NCBI GenBank assembly: GCA_036172665.1
Contig: CM069872.1
Location: 39,666,101 to 39,730,100, forward strand
Reading direction: 5' to 3'
Origin: Prosopocoilus inquinatus
Lineage: Eukaryota; Arthropoda; Insecta; Coleoptera; Lucanidae
DNA length: 64,000 nt
A program made the translations under genes and the position numbers. Shown here piece after piece: positions 25,048 through 36,228 of the stretch. Position 1 is the first letter of the stretch. Each line of letters opens with the position of its first letter. The notes below the pieces were generated by a model. That model had not been told where the DNA came from. It did no database searches and worked only from the letters and a program-made list of their open reading frames with translations.

Positions 25048-25202
25048 TGTTACGTATGTATGTGTGTTTTGAGTAGGCGAGTATGTGCATGAACAATTGA
25101 TAATAACATTACTGAAGTTTCCAAAAGTTTGTTCTAATTAATTTTGTAAATGGAAAGCCGAATTTAATAAAAGTTAATCGCTTAATGATCTAATACATAA
25201 TA
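25048..25202 (+). repeat. 5' LTR of the Mag element
   Basis: It starts TGTTACGTATG and ends TAATACATAATA. It matches the 3' LTR over its whole length, with a few substitutions and small indels (for example an extra AATAAA-containing stretch near the end). Confidence 0.9.
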
Positions 25203-25285
25203 TAAATTTGGCGACGAGGAATACGATTATTAGGATTACCTAATTAAACGCATTGAAGATATTACGGCGGTGTACGAGAACTTAC

Positions 25286-26317
25286 ATGGCAAACGAAGCT
25301 GGAAATGCAATACAATTTCAAAATTACACTCCAACGGTTGGACAATTTGGACCTTTTGACATCAACGCTTCTTGGACAAATTATCAAGAACGACTGGAAT
25401 TTTTCTTTGAAGCAAATAACATAACGAATACAAGCAAGAAACGAGCTATTCTGCTAGCACAATTTGGCGCTTCGGCGTATAAAATTTTGAGATCATTGGT
25501 GACGCCACAAACACCACGTGATTTCACGTATGCGGAAATAGTTATTAAGTTAAAAGGTTATTTCAACCCAACACCAAATGAAATCGTCGAGAGGTTTAAT
25601 TTCAACAAGCGAATACAAAGAAAAAGTGAATCCATTGCAGATTTTGTCGCAGATCTTCGTAAACTCAGTAAATTTTGCAAGTTTATTGAAGTAAATAACA
25701 TGCTCAGAGATCGAATCGTATGTGGAGTCGCAGACGAAGGATTACAAAAGAAATTGTTTTCGGAACCTAAACTTACATTTGAGCGCGCATTGGAATTAGC
25801 TATTGCAGCCGAAACTGCACCGAAAAATGTGGAAGACGTCAGAATTTTGACAGGAAATTCAATATCGATGATTAATAGCCAAAAATCTGGACTAAAAGAG
25901 CCAAGAAAATTTAAGCCCTGTCATCATTGTGACAGATTACATGACGGAAAAAAATGCAAATTCAGAGACGCTGTCTGCTACTACTGCAACAAGAAAGGAC
26001 ATATACAAAAAGCTTGTTTTAAAAAGAAATATGAACAAAGGAAACAAGAACAACATACAGCAATAAATAGAAAACCGAATAAGTCAAAGAACTGTAACTG
26101 GGTTGAAGATGACGAGTGTGATTTGTATACACGTAATTCGATCCATGCAGCTGAGAAGAATGAAAAAATTATGGCGAATGTCAAGTTCAATGGAATGCCA
26201 GTTCTGATGGAGGTGGATTCTGGTGCAGTATGTACTATTGTTAAAAAAGGGACTTCGGAAAATATTCGAATGAAATCAAGGAAATTACAAAAAGTGACAT
26301 GGAATTTGCAGACATAA
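25286..26317 (+). pseudogene. gag and start of protease, Mag element
   Basis: The frame opens at 25253, but the Met at 25286 (MANEAG) is the better start by comparison with gag proteins of this clade. The first 230 residues form the capsid-like part (WTNYQERLEFFFEANNI, FNPTPNEIVERF, SIADFVADLRKLSKFC). Two zinc knuckles follow: a variant CHHC...H...C with three residues before the His, then a canonical CYYCNKKGHIQKAC. Near the end DSGA marks the aspartic protease active site. The frame stops at a TAA at 26315; the protease continues in the same frame beyond it, so this is a nonsense mutation within a gag-pol fusion frame. Confidence 0.9.
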
Positions 26318-26665
26318 ACTCAACAAAGAATTAACATTTTGGGCGAGACTGTTGTTGAAGTTCAATACAAAAAAGTAAATAAAAACTTAAAAGTTGTTGT
26401 TTCGGATGGTGGAGGTTGTGATCTGCTGGGAAGAAACTGGTTTGGAGAATTGGGTATCACAATAAAAGGGGGGTGCAGCATCAATAAAGACTCGCGCATT
26501 TTACCGCAACTATTATTCCAACAATACCCTACAGTTTTTGGAGAGAAACTGGGCAAATTTTTCGGAGATCCAATTAAGCTAGAGTTGAAGGAAGATGTAT
26601 CACCTGTTTTCCTGAAAAGCAGACAAGTTCCTTTCGCCCTTAAGTCAGCAGTAGAAAAACAATAG
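26318..26665 (+). pseudogene. Protease end and RT entry, Mag element
   Basis: After the stop the same frame continues with protease residues (DLLGRNWFGELGI, with the GRNW typical of gypsy proteases) and the RT entry segment (VFLKSRQVPFALKSAVEK). It ends at a stop caused by a one-base deletion in an A run near 26655; the RT resumes in another frame about 60 bp on. Confidence 0.88.
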
Positions 26666-27870
26666 ACAAGTTAGTTGAACAGGGAGTTCTGGAAGCAACC
26701 AATTATTCCGAATGGGCCACACCGTTGGTCATTTCAAGAAAACACGATAGGAAAATAAGATTGTGTGGAGATTACCGCAGTACGGTGAACAAGGCAATTA
26801 AAAAAAACTCGTATCCTTTACCTACAATTACGGAAATGATAACCTTATTAACACCCGCTACGATGTTTTCGAAACTGGATTTATCACAAGCTTATCAACA
26901 ACTTCGTGTTGATAATGAGGCAGCAAAGATTCTTACACTTAATACTCATAAAGGACTGTTCCGAGTGAACCGTCTTCCTTTTGGAATTTCAATCGCACCA
27001 GGCCTTTTTCAAAGAATTATGGATTCGTTAATAGCTTCTATTCCGGGAGCAAAAGCATATTTGGATGATATCATTGTATTCGGAAGAAATCAAGAACAAC
27101 AGGACAGTAACTTAAGAAAAGTCTTGGATAAATTACCAGATGCGGGACTTACTTTAAAACAATCTAAATGCGAATTTGGACTGAAGAACATAAGATATTT
27201 AGGATATGTCATAGGAGAAGAAGGAGTACGCCCTACAGATGAACGTATCAAGGCAATTAAAGAAGCTCCAAGGCCTACAAATAAAGAAGAACTACAGTCA
27301 TTTTTAGGAATGGTAAACTTCTACAACCGTTTTCTAATAGATAAATCGAGTATAATCGAACCACTGCACAGACTATTGGATAATAAACCATGGCGATGGA
27401 CTAAACTATATGAAAAAGCTTTCTGCAAGTTGAAAGATCTGTTGAGATCAGATTTAATTTTAACACACTATGAAGAACACAAGGAACTAGTTGTCAATTG
27501 CGACGCGTCACCATATGGGATTGGCGTAGTCTTAGCTCACAGGAACAATGATATAGAGAAACCAAAATCTGAAAGAAATTACGCCCAAATAGACAAAGAA
27601 GCTTTAGCCATTGTTGAGGGAATTAAACATTTTCATCAATATGTCGCTGGAAGAGAATTTACAATTACAACGGATCATCGACCCCTTCTAGGACTATTAA
27701 CACCAAAGAAACCAATTCCGACGGTTTTGTCACCAAGAAGGTTAAGATGGTGTTTGATTTTGAGTGCTTATAATTACAATCTTGAATACAGAAAAGGAAA
27801 AGAGAATGCTAATGCTGATGCCTTAGTCGATTGCCGTAACTTTCAGATGATGACGAAGTGGTACCTCTAG
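26666..27870 (+). pseudogene. Reverse transcriptase and RNase H, Mag element
   Basis: The open part starts at 26725. It has the RT palm (FSKLDLSQAYQQL), the intact catalytic YLDDIIVFG, the thumb (FLGMVNFYNRFL) and RNase H with its first catalytic Asp in VNCDASPYGIG, then DHRPLLGLL and the ENANADAL end. A frameshift near 27825 changes frame just after the RNase H domain; the first ATG at 26725 lies inside the RT and is not a true start. Catalytic residues of both enzymes look intact. Confidence 0.9.
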
Positions 27871-29333
27871 GAGACATACTACTGATGGAATCTCAGAACA
27901 AGCCTATTCCAGTCAAGGAAATTCAGAAATATACTCTGAAAGATGAAGTTTTGAAGAAAGTTCTTTATTGGACATGGCATCAGTGGCCGAGTACAGAAAT
28001 TTCTGAAAAATATAAACCATTTCACTGCAGAAAAAATGAAATTTCGGTACATAAAGACTGTCTACTTTGGGGAAATCGATTAATAGCACCTGAAGTTACA
28101 CGCAAAAGATTATTAGAATTATTACATGCAAATCATCCGGGAATCGTAGCTATGAAAGCGTGTGCTAGAAGCTATGTATGGTGGCCAAATATAGACAAGG
28201 ACATCGAAGAATGTGTGGCGAAAAGTGAAGTATGTCAAACTCATGAAAATAATCCACCAAAAGCACCGCGACAAATCTTGGAACGTCCATTAAATCCATG
28301 GTCTACTTTGCATGTAGACTTCGCAAGTCCTTATAAAGACAAAATTTTCTTAATTGTTGTCGACGCAATGTCAAAATGGCTTGAAGTAGACATTATGAAA
28401 TCAATGGCATCAGGCGAAGTCATTAAGAGTTTCAGAAAAATATTTGCCAGATTGGGAATTTCAGACCTTGTTGTCTCGGATAACGGACGTTCTCTTGATT
28501 CGAAAGAGCTTCACGAATTCTACGAGAAAAATTTAATTGAATATAGTACGATATCGCCATACCATCCATCCAGTAACGGGCAAGCTGAACATATGGTACA
28601 GACTACGAAGAAAATTCTGTCTAAATTATATGAAGGAAATATTGAATTACAAGTTCAAAGAATGCTTTTTCGTCAGCATACGACTGTACATGCAAGAACT
28701 AAAAAGACACCAGCGGAACTGCTGATGGGAAGGAAATTGAGAACTGTGTTGGATAAAATGCATCCATACAAACTACAAACTAACAAGAAATTATCAGAAG
28801 AGTCCAAAAGAAAACTCCGCATTTTTGATTTCGGAGATTTGGTTTATTTTCGTAACTACAATCCGTCAGGACCTAAATGGTTAAAAGGACAGATACAGGA
28901 TTGCACAGGACAAGTTTCTTATAAAGTTCAAATATCGAATGGGAATATTGTTAAACGACATATAGACCTTCTACGACGGAGAGTAGCTGAAGATGTTGAA
29001 CAAACTACAAAACAGTCATCAGGATTCGAATTACGAGAAACACAGTCAGCTGCGTTTACTCCTAATGTTGTTATGCAAGAAACGTCTCCAACACCGTCTT
29101 TTAATTCTGACTCCGATATTTCAAATCCAGTACAGCGAAGAAATGATACACAGGAGGAGTTAATTAATCAACCTGTAGTTCCTTCTAACAAAGAACATGG
29201 AGCAGTCGTACCAGGTCAAGAAAATAGGGATCTTCCTTCTCCTGTGCTGTCACATAATCACGAAAAAATGTCTCTGAGACCACGAAGACTTTGTAAACAA
29301 CCGTTGCGCTACAAGGACTTTGTGCTCAAATAA
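27858..29333 (+). pseudogene. Integrase, Mag element
   Basis: A 491-codon open frame covers the RNase H-integrase linker, zinc-binding domain, catalytic core and C-terminal tail. The core keeps the DDE triad: Asp in HVDFASP, Asp in VSDNGRS and Glu in NGQAEHM. The zinc finger has LLHANHPG for its histidines, but the usual CxxC reads SEVC, so the first Cys is Ser. A GDLVYFRNY patch begins the C-terminal domain, and the tail ends with SLRPRRLCKQPLRYKDFV before the polypurine tract. The frame belongs to pol upstream, so it has no start of its own. Confidence 0.9.
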
Positions 29334-29346
29334 AAAAGGGAAGGGA

Positions 29347-29496
29347 TGTTATGTATGTATGTGTGTTTTGAGTAGGCGAGTATGTGCATGAACAATTGAT
29401 AATAACATTACTGAAGTTTCCAAAAGTTTGTTCGAATTAATTTTGTAATTGGAAAGCCGAATTTAAGTTAATTGCTTAATGATCTAATACATAATA
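29347..29496 (+). repeat. 3' LTR of the Mag element
   Basis: A 150-bp copy of the 5' LTR, beginning TGTTATGTATG directly after the polypurine tract and ending CATAATA before the AGTGT target duplication. Confidence 0.9.
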
Positions 29497-29501
29497 AGTG
29501 T

Positions 29502-32370
29502 TATTTGTATTGTATTAGCGAAACTTCTGGTCTAAATGTTTTCAAAATATTGATCAACCTAAACACAAATTGATCTAATATTAATCACTCACGACAATCA
29601 AATAGGTATTATTTTAAGTTCCTCACTCGAATTCGATATTCATTAATTTTCTAACACAAACAGATTAGTATTCCAGGGAGAGAGTTTTGCGCTTTGAAAC
29701 AATTTTAACGGCTTTCTACCTCATCTACATGTATAATAAATTGCTAGGATGGGATTTCTTTGTATGTCTTAGTTTGTAAATAAATAAATAAATAGTCGTT
29801 TGAATGAACGAACGAACGTGATTCTCTAAAAAACTAACTGCCAAATTATAACTACAGTTGATTGTCCTTTACGAAAATTTGTTTCTAATTATACTTTCAC
29901 ACGTTGTCTTGATCTGCATCCTTTCAAAGTTAATTTTTGGAAATTTATTTATTTATGTTGCAATAAATATTTTATGATATTCAAATTAGATGTAATTACG
30001 TAAGATATTATCTCACATCTGCAAGCTTAATCAGAGTTGATCGTCGCAGACAGAACGGTTACACAAGGCACAAATTAACGTCGTTATCCTGCGCGAAATG
30101 TAACGCCGCAGCTCGCAGGATAATTGCGTTAATTAGACTGCGAATACGTAATTCGCAGTTTAATCAAACGGATAGAGCGCAAACTTCCTGTCTCTTCGTT
30201 CATCAAAAGCAATGCAGACGAGGCTCCCCAATTCAATTATGCCCAATACCAATACTGGTGGACGGGGGGATCACGATGAGTTCGATTTTTATTCATGTGT
30301 GTGCACTTTCGAAAAGCTCTGCACAGTTTCAGCAAAACGATCATGAACGAATATTAATTTTTAATCTTGTTTGTTATCGTGTAATGAAATTTCGAGCTGC
30401 GAAGGATTTAATCAAAACATAAATAGTTCGTGAAATCGCAAGTTCAGAATTTAATTTTGCAGAAGCGTCCAGATTTTAAACGAAACACGAACGCTTTAAA
30501 AGCGATTAGTGAGCGAACGAATCTACTTCGTTGATTTGACGTTTGTTTCAACACAATTCGTTTTCTAAAATTAGCTTGACTGAAATCTTTTGGTTTAGGA
30601 GTTGCATGGCGTTTGCTAAATCAAACTGAGATCATGGAAATTTAATGAAGCACAAATTAAGAGATAATTGAAAATTAAAATTTATTAAGTGCGAAGTGGA
30701 TAGCAGTAACGACCGAGGGTCATTATTTATTTAGCTAGTTTAGAAGTGGTCAGGCTATAGTAAACTCACGCTAAAACTTTTTTTGCTCTGACTGATAACG
30801 AAACTACACCCCGCCTTGCTGATCACCCAACCTACTCTAGTACTTTTTTTTTAAGTAACGAGCCACCCCTTGAAGATGATTTTCTTGTTCGGAAGCTGGG
30901 TTTGAAATTGTATAGCCGAAAATACGCTCCCAGAAGTTTTGGCTCGAATGCCAGACTAGTTGTCTAAAAGTTAAACTTTTCTCCTTCGCTGTCTCTCTCC
31001 TTATGAGGATTTCCTCGATTAACTTTTTGAAGCCGTTGACAGCACTTAATTTAATAAAATAAAAGAAATATATTGACTAAAAAAGAGAACAAAAGGGAAC
31101 AACTCTGACAGTTATTTTACAAAATATAATTCTACTACTGCAAAAACTTTAACACAAAAAAAAATAGATTAAGACGACAGACAAGGGCGAATTTTTCTTC
31201 TGCTGTATAGATTTAGTTTTTTAAGTTTTATTAAAACGCTTACCGACAGTAAAAAGTTCAAACACTTCCGGTATCCAATTTTATGGAAGACAATGATTTT
31301 ATTTGATAAAAGAAATAACATGTTTCTCGGATCGTTTTAAGTAGAAATACAGCACACCGCAGAAAAGCAACTGCTTTCCTCTGCGAGTATCAAACTTGGG
31401 GAAAAATTACTGAATTTTATTAAATAGAAATTAAGTGTTAATTTTAAGTGTTACGTATTAATTTCAGTTACTTTCTTCAATCACGAGTGGTATGGATTTG
31501 CTATTGTAATGTGGTAACATTGGTTCCGCATCTAACGTTGTTGAGTATTAGATTGGTTCTGGAGGATCGCGCGATGCATTACTGTATTCTGATTGGTCGA
31601 CATTTTGAGCCGTTGAAGCGTTCGATTCCGGCAATAGCTTACAGCGTTCGCTACCACAAAGTACACATGTGTACGTTTCTGGTGAATTGTTGCTAATTAG
31701 AGCAATATTCTCATTTGAGTAGAGTGTGACTAGAATCCTCAGTGCATTGTGTACCATTTGATTTGTAAATAGCATCTTTTACCGAATGGATAACCCGTTT
31801 CTACTACAAATAGAAATTTAATTAATGACCCATGCTTATATTCGATTTCTTTGTATCAACAGAGGAATCCGCTTTTTTGCTTTATTTTTTCTTCTGGTTG
31901 TGTTTCTTTTTCTGCAATACTACTACTTTCCTGTTTGATGTTCAGCCGCTCTGGCGTGAATACGATTTCAAATACGCCATGGACAGAGGTCGGAGAAAGA
32001 TAAACTCCTGGCAACGTGTCCTTTTAGAAGGTTATCACCTCTTAACTTTGGGGGATGGTTCCGTAATGGCGTAGCAGTCTGCTGAGGTCTTTCTCCCTTT
32101 TTTATAGAGGTTAAGAGATTCTTCCAAAGACACCTCCGAGCATATCAACCTCAGAGGCGTGTTGGATTCACCCCGTAATTTAAGTATGGGTCGCCTACAA
32201 CTAAACTCCTTTCCTCTCTTTCCACTCGGCACAGATGGTGCCGCGTCCCGGCTTTTCTTCTTCTGCGCCTGTTGTCTTCTACAGTTTTATCGCTTGCCTT
32301 CCCGGGCTTTCCTCTTCCACTTTTCTCTCTTCCTTCTTTTTCTACTTCTTACATCCTCTTTTTCCTCTTC
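29502..32370. other. Non-coding stretch
   Basis: No recognisable exon. A patch at 30060-30250 is less AT-rich and holds a short palindrome (ACTGCGAA...TTCGCAGT, 30139-30161), which could be regulatory. The open frames at 31448-32530 are pyrimidine-rich shadows without domains. Confidence 0.45.
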
Positions 32371-33245
32371 TCATCTTCCTCCTTCCTCTTCTTCCTCTGT
32401 TCCCTTTTCTCTCTCAGCTTTCCTTTCATCCTTGCATTTACTGCTCATAATTTCTCGCAACATATCTAACATAAGGTTCAAACTATTTGTATCTCTTAGC
32501 ATAATGTGGCCTTTCTGTTGGTAACCCCGCTCTCCGCCGAATCCCATTTTGGACATTTAAAAATTGTGTGGTTAGGAAAATTCACTTCCCGCCCCCACAA
32601 TACTGACATCGGTCTGACTCTCTCATTCTGATTTTTTGAGATACTCTCCGAAACACCCGTGTCCGGTCAGCGCCTGCGTACTAAAATAGTCCACCTCCCC
32701 ATCATCTCTCGTACACCATTTCTCAATGTCCTTTATGGCCCATCCGTCGTACTGGCTTCATTTTCTTTGCTTAACAGCTATTTCCGTGCCAAGGTCTTTA
32801 TTTGATGCCCTCCTGAGTACACTTTCATACGCTCTTCTATTTGTAATTTGATGGGGAGGATTCCGGTTACGACCAAGACGGCATCAGTAGATACCATCCT
32901 GTACGCAGACACCACCCTGTTGGCAGACAGCCTGTTCACCCTTTTGAGCATCATCTCCAGGTGCCTGTATTTCATCGAACATGAGGACATGATTACCATA
33001 ATTCAGTCCAGTATCGGGGCAGCATACAAGATCACCGAAGAGATCGCCGCAGTGAGCAGCTTCTTCTTCTTCGAACCAGGTCCATCCACGTTTGGCATGA
33101 GCCTGGCTAGGGCCGTGTATGTTTTTTAGGCTTTGTTTTGTGGTTGGTCATACGCATATTTCTGTCCAGGTGGACCCTAAGGTAATTCAGATGTTTACTA
33201 GACACGATTTCTGCGTTCTAGACTTTGACCACCAACCGCGTCAGG
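32371..33245 (-). pseudogene. R1-clade non-LTR retrotransposon, RT C-terminal fragment
   Basis: Reading the minus strand from 33245, fragments in shifting frames match the end of an R1-type ORF2: HLNYLRVHLDRNMRM, LARLMPNVDGPGSKKKKLL, ISSVILYAAPI, then RVNRLSANRVVSAYRMVST and GILPIKLQIEERMKVY. Further on QALTGHGCFGEYLKK matches the segment before the Cys/His-rich tail of such proteins. Stops and frameshifts are frequent and no 5' part is present, so this is a 5'-truncated, old insertion, as is typical of target-primed retrotransposition. Confidence 0.82.
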
Positions 33246-33439
33246 TTTCTTTCTTTGAGTTCATTTCTTGTATTGGCTATGTTCTCACTTTATAGCAACG
33301 CCTGTATGCGTAGCTGATTGTGAAAACTACAAGATTTATTTCAGTTCTTTTAAGGCAACAATTTTCTTTTCCTTCCTTCCAATTTTGCTTTCTGTATTAA
33401 AGAGAGATTAATAATATAATCTTCTACGCTGTTTGGCAT

Positions 33440-33910
33440 TATTATTATAATAAAATAAAGGAAATGTTTTCAGGCAAAAAGTCTTTTTTAATTCACCTCA
33501 ATCGATTTCGCTCTTAAAAACCTGATATGCCAGGTGGTACGTACAAATAAATAAATATATGATAAATTGGTTTAAGAAGATTGTGAGCTGCTTGCGTATA
33601 AAATTTCTGCTGTATTTGTACCATTCCCGCCAAAAAAGAAAAAAAAAAAACTTAGACATGTAATAGTAATATGTCTTGCAGTAAATATGATGAAGTGTTT
33701 TTTACATTATCATAGAAACAAGCTCTAAATAGCAAGATGAATAATTTAAAGCTGCATTCAAACTAATAAAATAACTCAAAATTGTATGCAGAGAGTTGTC
33801 CCTGATTTCTGTGGCGAATATAGTACGTACCACTTGATAATGTGTTTTTAAGGGCGAAACCGGTTGTGGTGAATTTAAAAAAAATTGCCCGATCCTTCAT
33901 TTTATTACGA
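33440..33910. mobile_element. Non-autonomous inverted-repeat element, ~470 bp
   Basis: The left arm contains AATTCACC, TTTCGCTCTTAAAAAC and GGTGGTACGTAC; the right arm mirrors it with GTACGTACCAC, GTTTTTAAGGGCGAAA and GGTGAATT. Arms are about 70-100 bp and imperfect; outer limits near TAATAAAAT are approximate. No coding capacity. Confidence 0.6.
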
Positions 33911-34439
33911 TAAGATTTGTGCGGTTCTGTCCGTCACCTAGCAACTGAAGAAGTTACGTCAAGGTGTCAGATGTCAAAATAACAGCTGTCAGAAACTGAT
34001 AGATGTCAATAGACGCAAAAACAGAAGTCTAAATATGTCATAGTGACGGCTACCTCGGAAACGTTACTTTGACAGCTACCGCAGTAACGTCACGTCGTCG
34101 ATGGCAACAGAATAATGTCATGATTCTTTCGCTTAAAAGTTTGAATCGTGTTTCGAATAGTTTGGATCTGAATTTCGTTGTTGTTGCAACAGAACACCTG
34201 ACTTGAATTTTTGATTGACAGTTCATTTGTAAATTACCGTAATTCAGTCCAAACAAGTATTAAAAATAGAGAGATTCAAAGAAAAGAATGTCTGTTTTTG
34301 AATCAAAACGCGTTTGGATTACGATTTTGTGAGCGAAAGAAAGCACTTGATGGTGACCTCGATACAAACACGAAATCGGGCCTCACCTTAATTAATTAAG
34401 ACGCACTTCCATTCGATTTCCAATTGATTAGCGAACGGT

Positions 34440-35160
34440 ATTGCTTATCTCATCTAGTCACTACGGCAACAGTCGGAGCAAACAGAATAAAGACTACCCA
34501 CGACGAATAAGGATAATAAGGATACGGAATTACCAATTCTCCACCGGATCCGATGGATATAAAAGCCGGCGCAGAAGCCGATTCAAATCGGTGTTTGCCG
34601 GAGCATTTCTCGTGGCAAATCATACATACATACGTCGCGCGCTCTCTATTGTGGTCCGACGTTCAAACAGGCAAGTACGATAACCCAGCGCTCTGTTCGT
34701 GTAGTCAGGCTTATCGTGTACAGGCATTTGTCCAGCGGACTCTCAGAGTATGTGGGCAACTCCACCTTCTTGGATTCCGCCGCCTCCCTAGGAGTTACGA
34801 TCTCTCAGAGTCTATGAGCAATTCTATCTTCTTGTATTCCGCCGCCTTCATAGGAGTTACGACCGAATCAGACAGACGAGTCAGAGATTATGTTTCTCCA
34901 CGTCCCATAACTCATCAACCACTTCGTTAGACAGCAGACTGAGAGCGGCGAGTAGACAAGATCTACTCGTGGTCAAGGCGCCACTACGTCCGACGAATCT
35001 GCCAATAGCTGCATCCCTTCATTATTTGTTATTGGTTATATGTTCCCACGTTTATTACAGTTCTTTGATTGTTATTATTGTAACTATAAATAAATTATAT
35101 GCCCATAGATTTTTTGTATTACTTAAATTAAATCGCCACTGCACAAATGCAGGCGTGCTT
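34440..35160 (+). other. LTR-like or promoter-like block
   Basis: GGATATAAAAGCCGGCGC near 34554 is a strong TATA-type core, unusual in this DNA, and AATAAATTA near 35088 could be a poly(A) signal. Between them 34740-34802 and 34803-34864 are tandem copies of a 62-bp unit containing TCTCAGAGT and ATTCCGCCGCC. The arrangement suggests a solo LTR, but no TG...CA ends or target duplication were found. The 125-codon frame at 34553-34930 crosses the repeat and is not believed. Confidence 0.4.
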
Positions 35161-35679
35161 TCCCGTCGAAGGCAAAACTAAAATAACCAAAGATGCAGAG
35201 AATAAATAAATGTCGGCGCGCAGAAGTTTCTGAGGCGGATGCGAAGAATCGCGTTGACGTGAATCTTGTATATCTGGCGGCAAATTCGGGTCGCTCTCGC
35301 AAATGAAATTTTAACGAAATGGGTTTCCGAAATCGCATTTGTCGAATGTAACGGCAAACTTTTATTCTTCTTCTTCCTCTTATATTTCGCCAGCTTTTTA
35401 ACTTTTAATGAGGGTGGGTGCGAGCGCTGAAAGTTTTTGTCTGTCTTTCGTTTAGCCCGCGCAGGATTTAAAACGTTTCGATTTGAGCGCTTCATACAGA
35501 CGACACAAACTGAAAATATGTATGAGAAGCCATTACTGAATAATTTTTGAATATGTACGAGAATCCATAAGTAAACAATTTGGAATCATCATTTAGGCGG
35601 TTCTTCAAATTAATTACTCCTAATGACCCATTAAATTTTCCTGCATCTTCTTCTATAAGTTGAAATTGAATATGAATAT

Positions 35680-35890
35680 GAATTATTAAAATAATTGGGT
35701 AATGATAGAGAAAATGGAAGATCGCAGATGAAATCGTACACCTTTATAGCCCTTACACCGTTGCCGGTCGCGGTTTCTTCTTAAGTACACTACATTTAAA
35801 TTAAACTACGAAAAATGACTCATAGAAATATTTTGAATTTGGAAGAATTTCTCGGCGAGGAAAATTAAGACGCGCTGACATGCAAACGAA
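35680..35890. repeat. Diverged outlying copy of the 18.6-23.7 kb array unit
   Basis: Several array markers appear in the same order: AATATGAATTATTAAAATAA, AAAATGGAAGATCG, TTCTTAAGTACACTACATTT and GGCGAGGAAAATTAAGACGC. The copy lies 12 kb from the array. Confidence 0.55.
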
Positions 35891-36228
35891 ACTAAAACTA
35901 TTTTCTTTTGTGTTGGCTAGCTATCTGCTGGTTTTCTTTAAAAAAAGTTCAAACAAAAGCATTTGCTTCGTTTACTCATCTGACTAAATACTTAAAATTC
36001 AGAAAAAAAGGCTTCTTATATGTCGGAGGTGTTACCTGCAATGAGATACGGTCGTCAATTTATCTCAACTTGATAAATTCTTGTATTAATCTTCATAAGA
36101 TATTTTTGTCACATGTATATGAATGCATGGAGATGGAAATTATTCGTCCCTAAAATAACTAAGGACGCTTGTGAGGAGAAGTCCAAATCATACAACCTTT
36201 CAAAATTAATTCCTAACTTACTCTAAAT

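Larger units (their letters stand above)
25048..29496 (+). mobile_element. Nearly complete Mag-clade Ty3/gypsy retrotransposon
   Basis: Two LTRs (25048-25202 and 29347-29496) enclose gag, protease, RT, RNase H and integrase in gypsy order. AGTGT flanks both ends (25043-25047, 29497-29501), a 5-bp target duplication, so the insertion is intact at its edges. A polypurine tract (AAAAAAGGGAAGGGA) abuts the 3' LTR, and TTTGGCGACGAGG after the 5' LTR is the likely primer site. Short LTRs, a gag with two Cys knuckles and pol without an envelope frame fit the Mag clade. Pol carries a stop and at least two frameshifts, so this copy is not autonomous, but the lesions are few. Confidence 0.93.

Noticed and set aside
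34553..34930. 125-codon frame after a TATA core
   Set aside because: It passes through a 62-bp tandem duplication and has no homology that I recognise.
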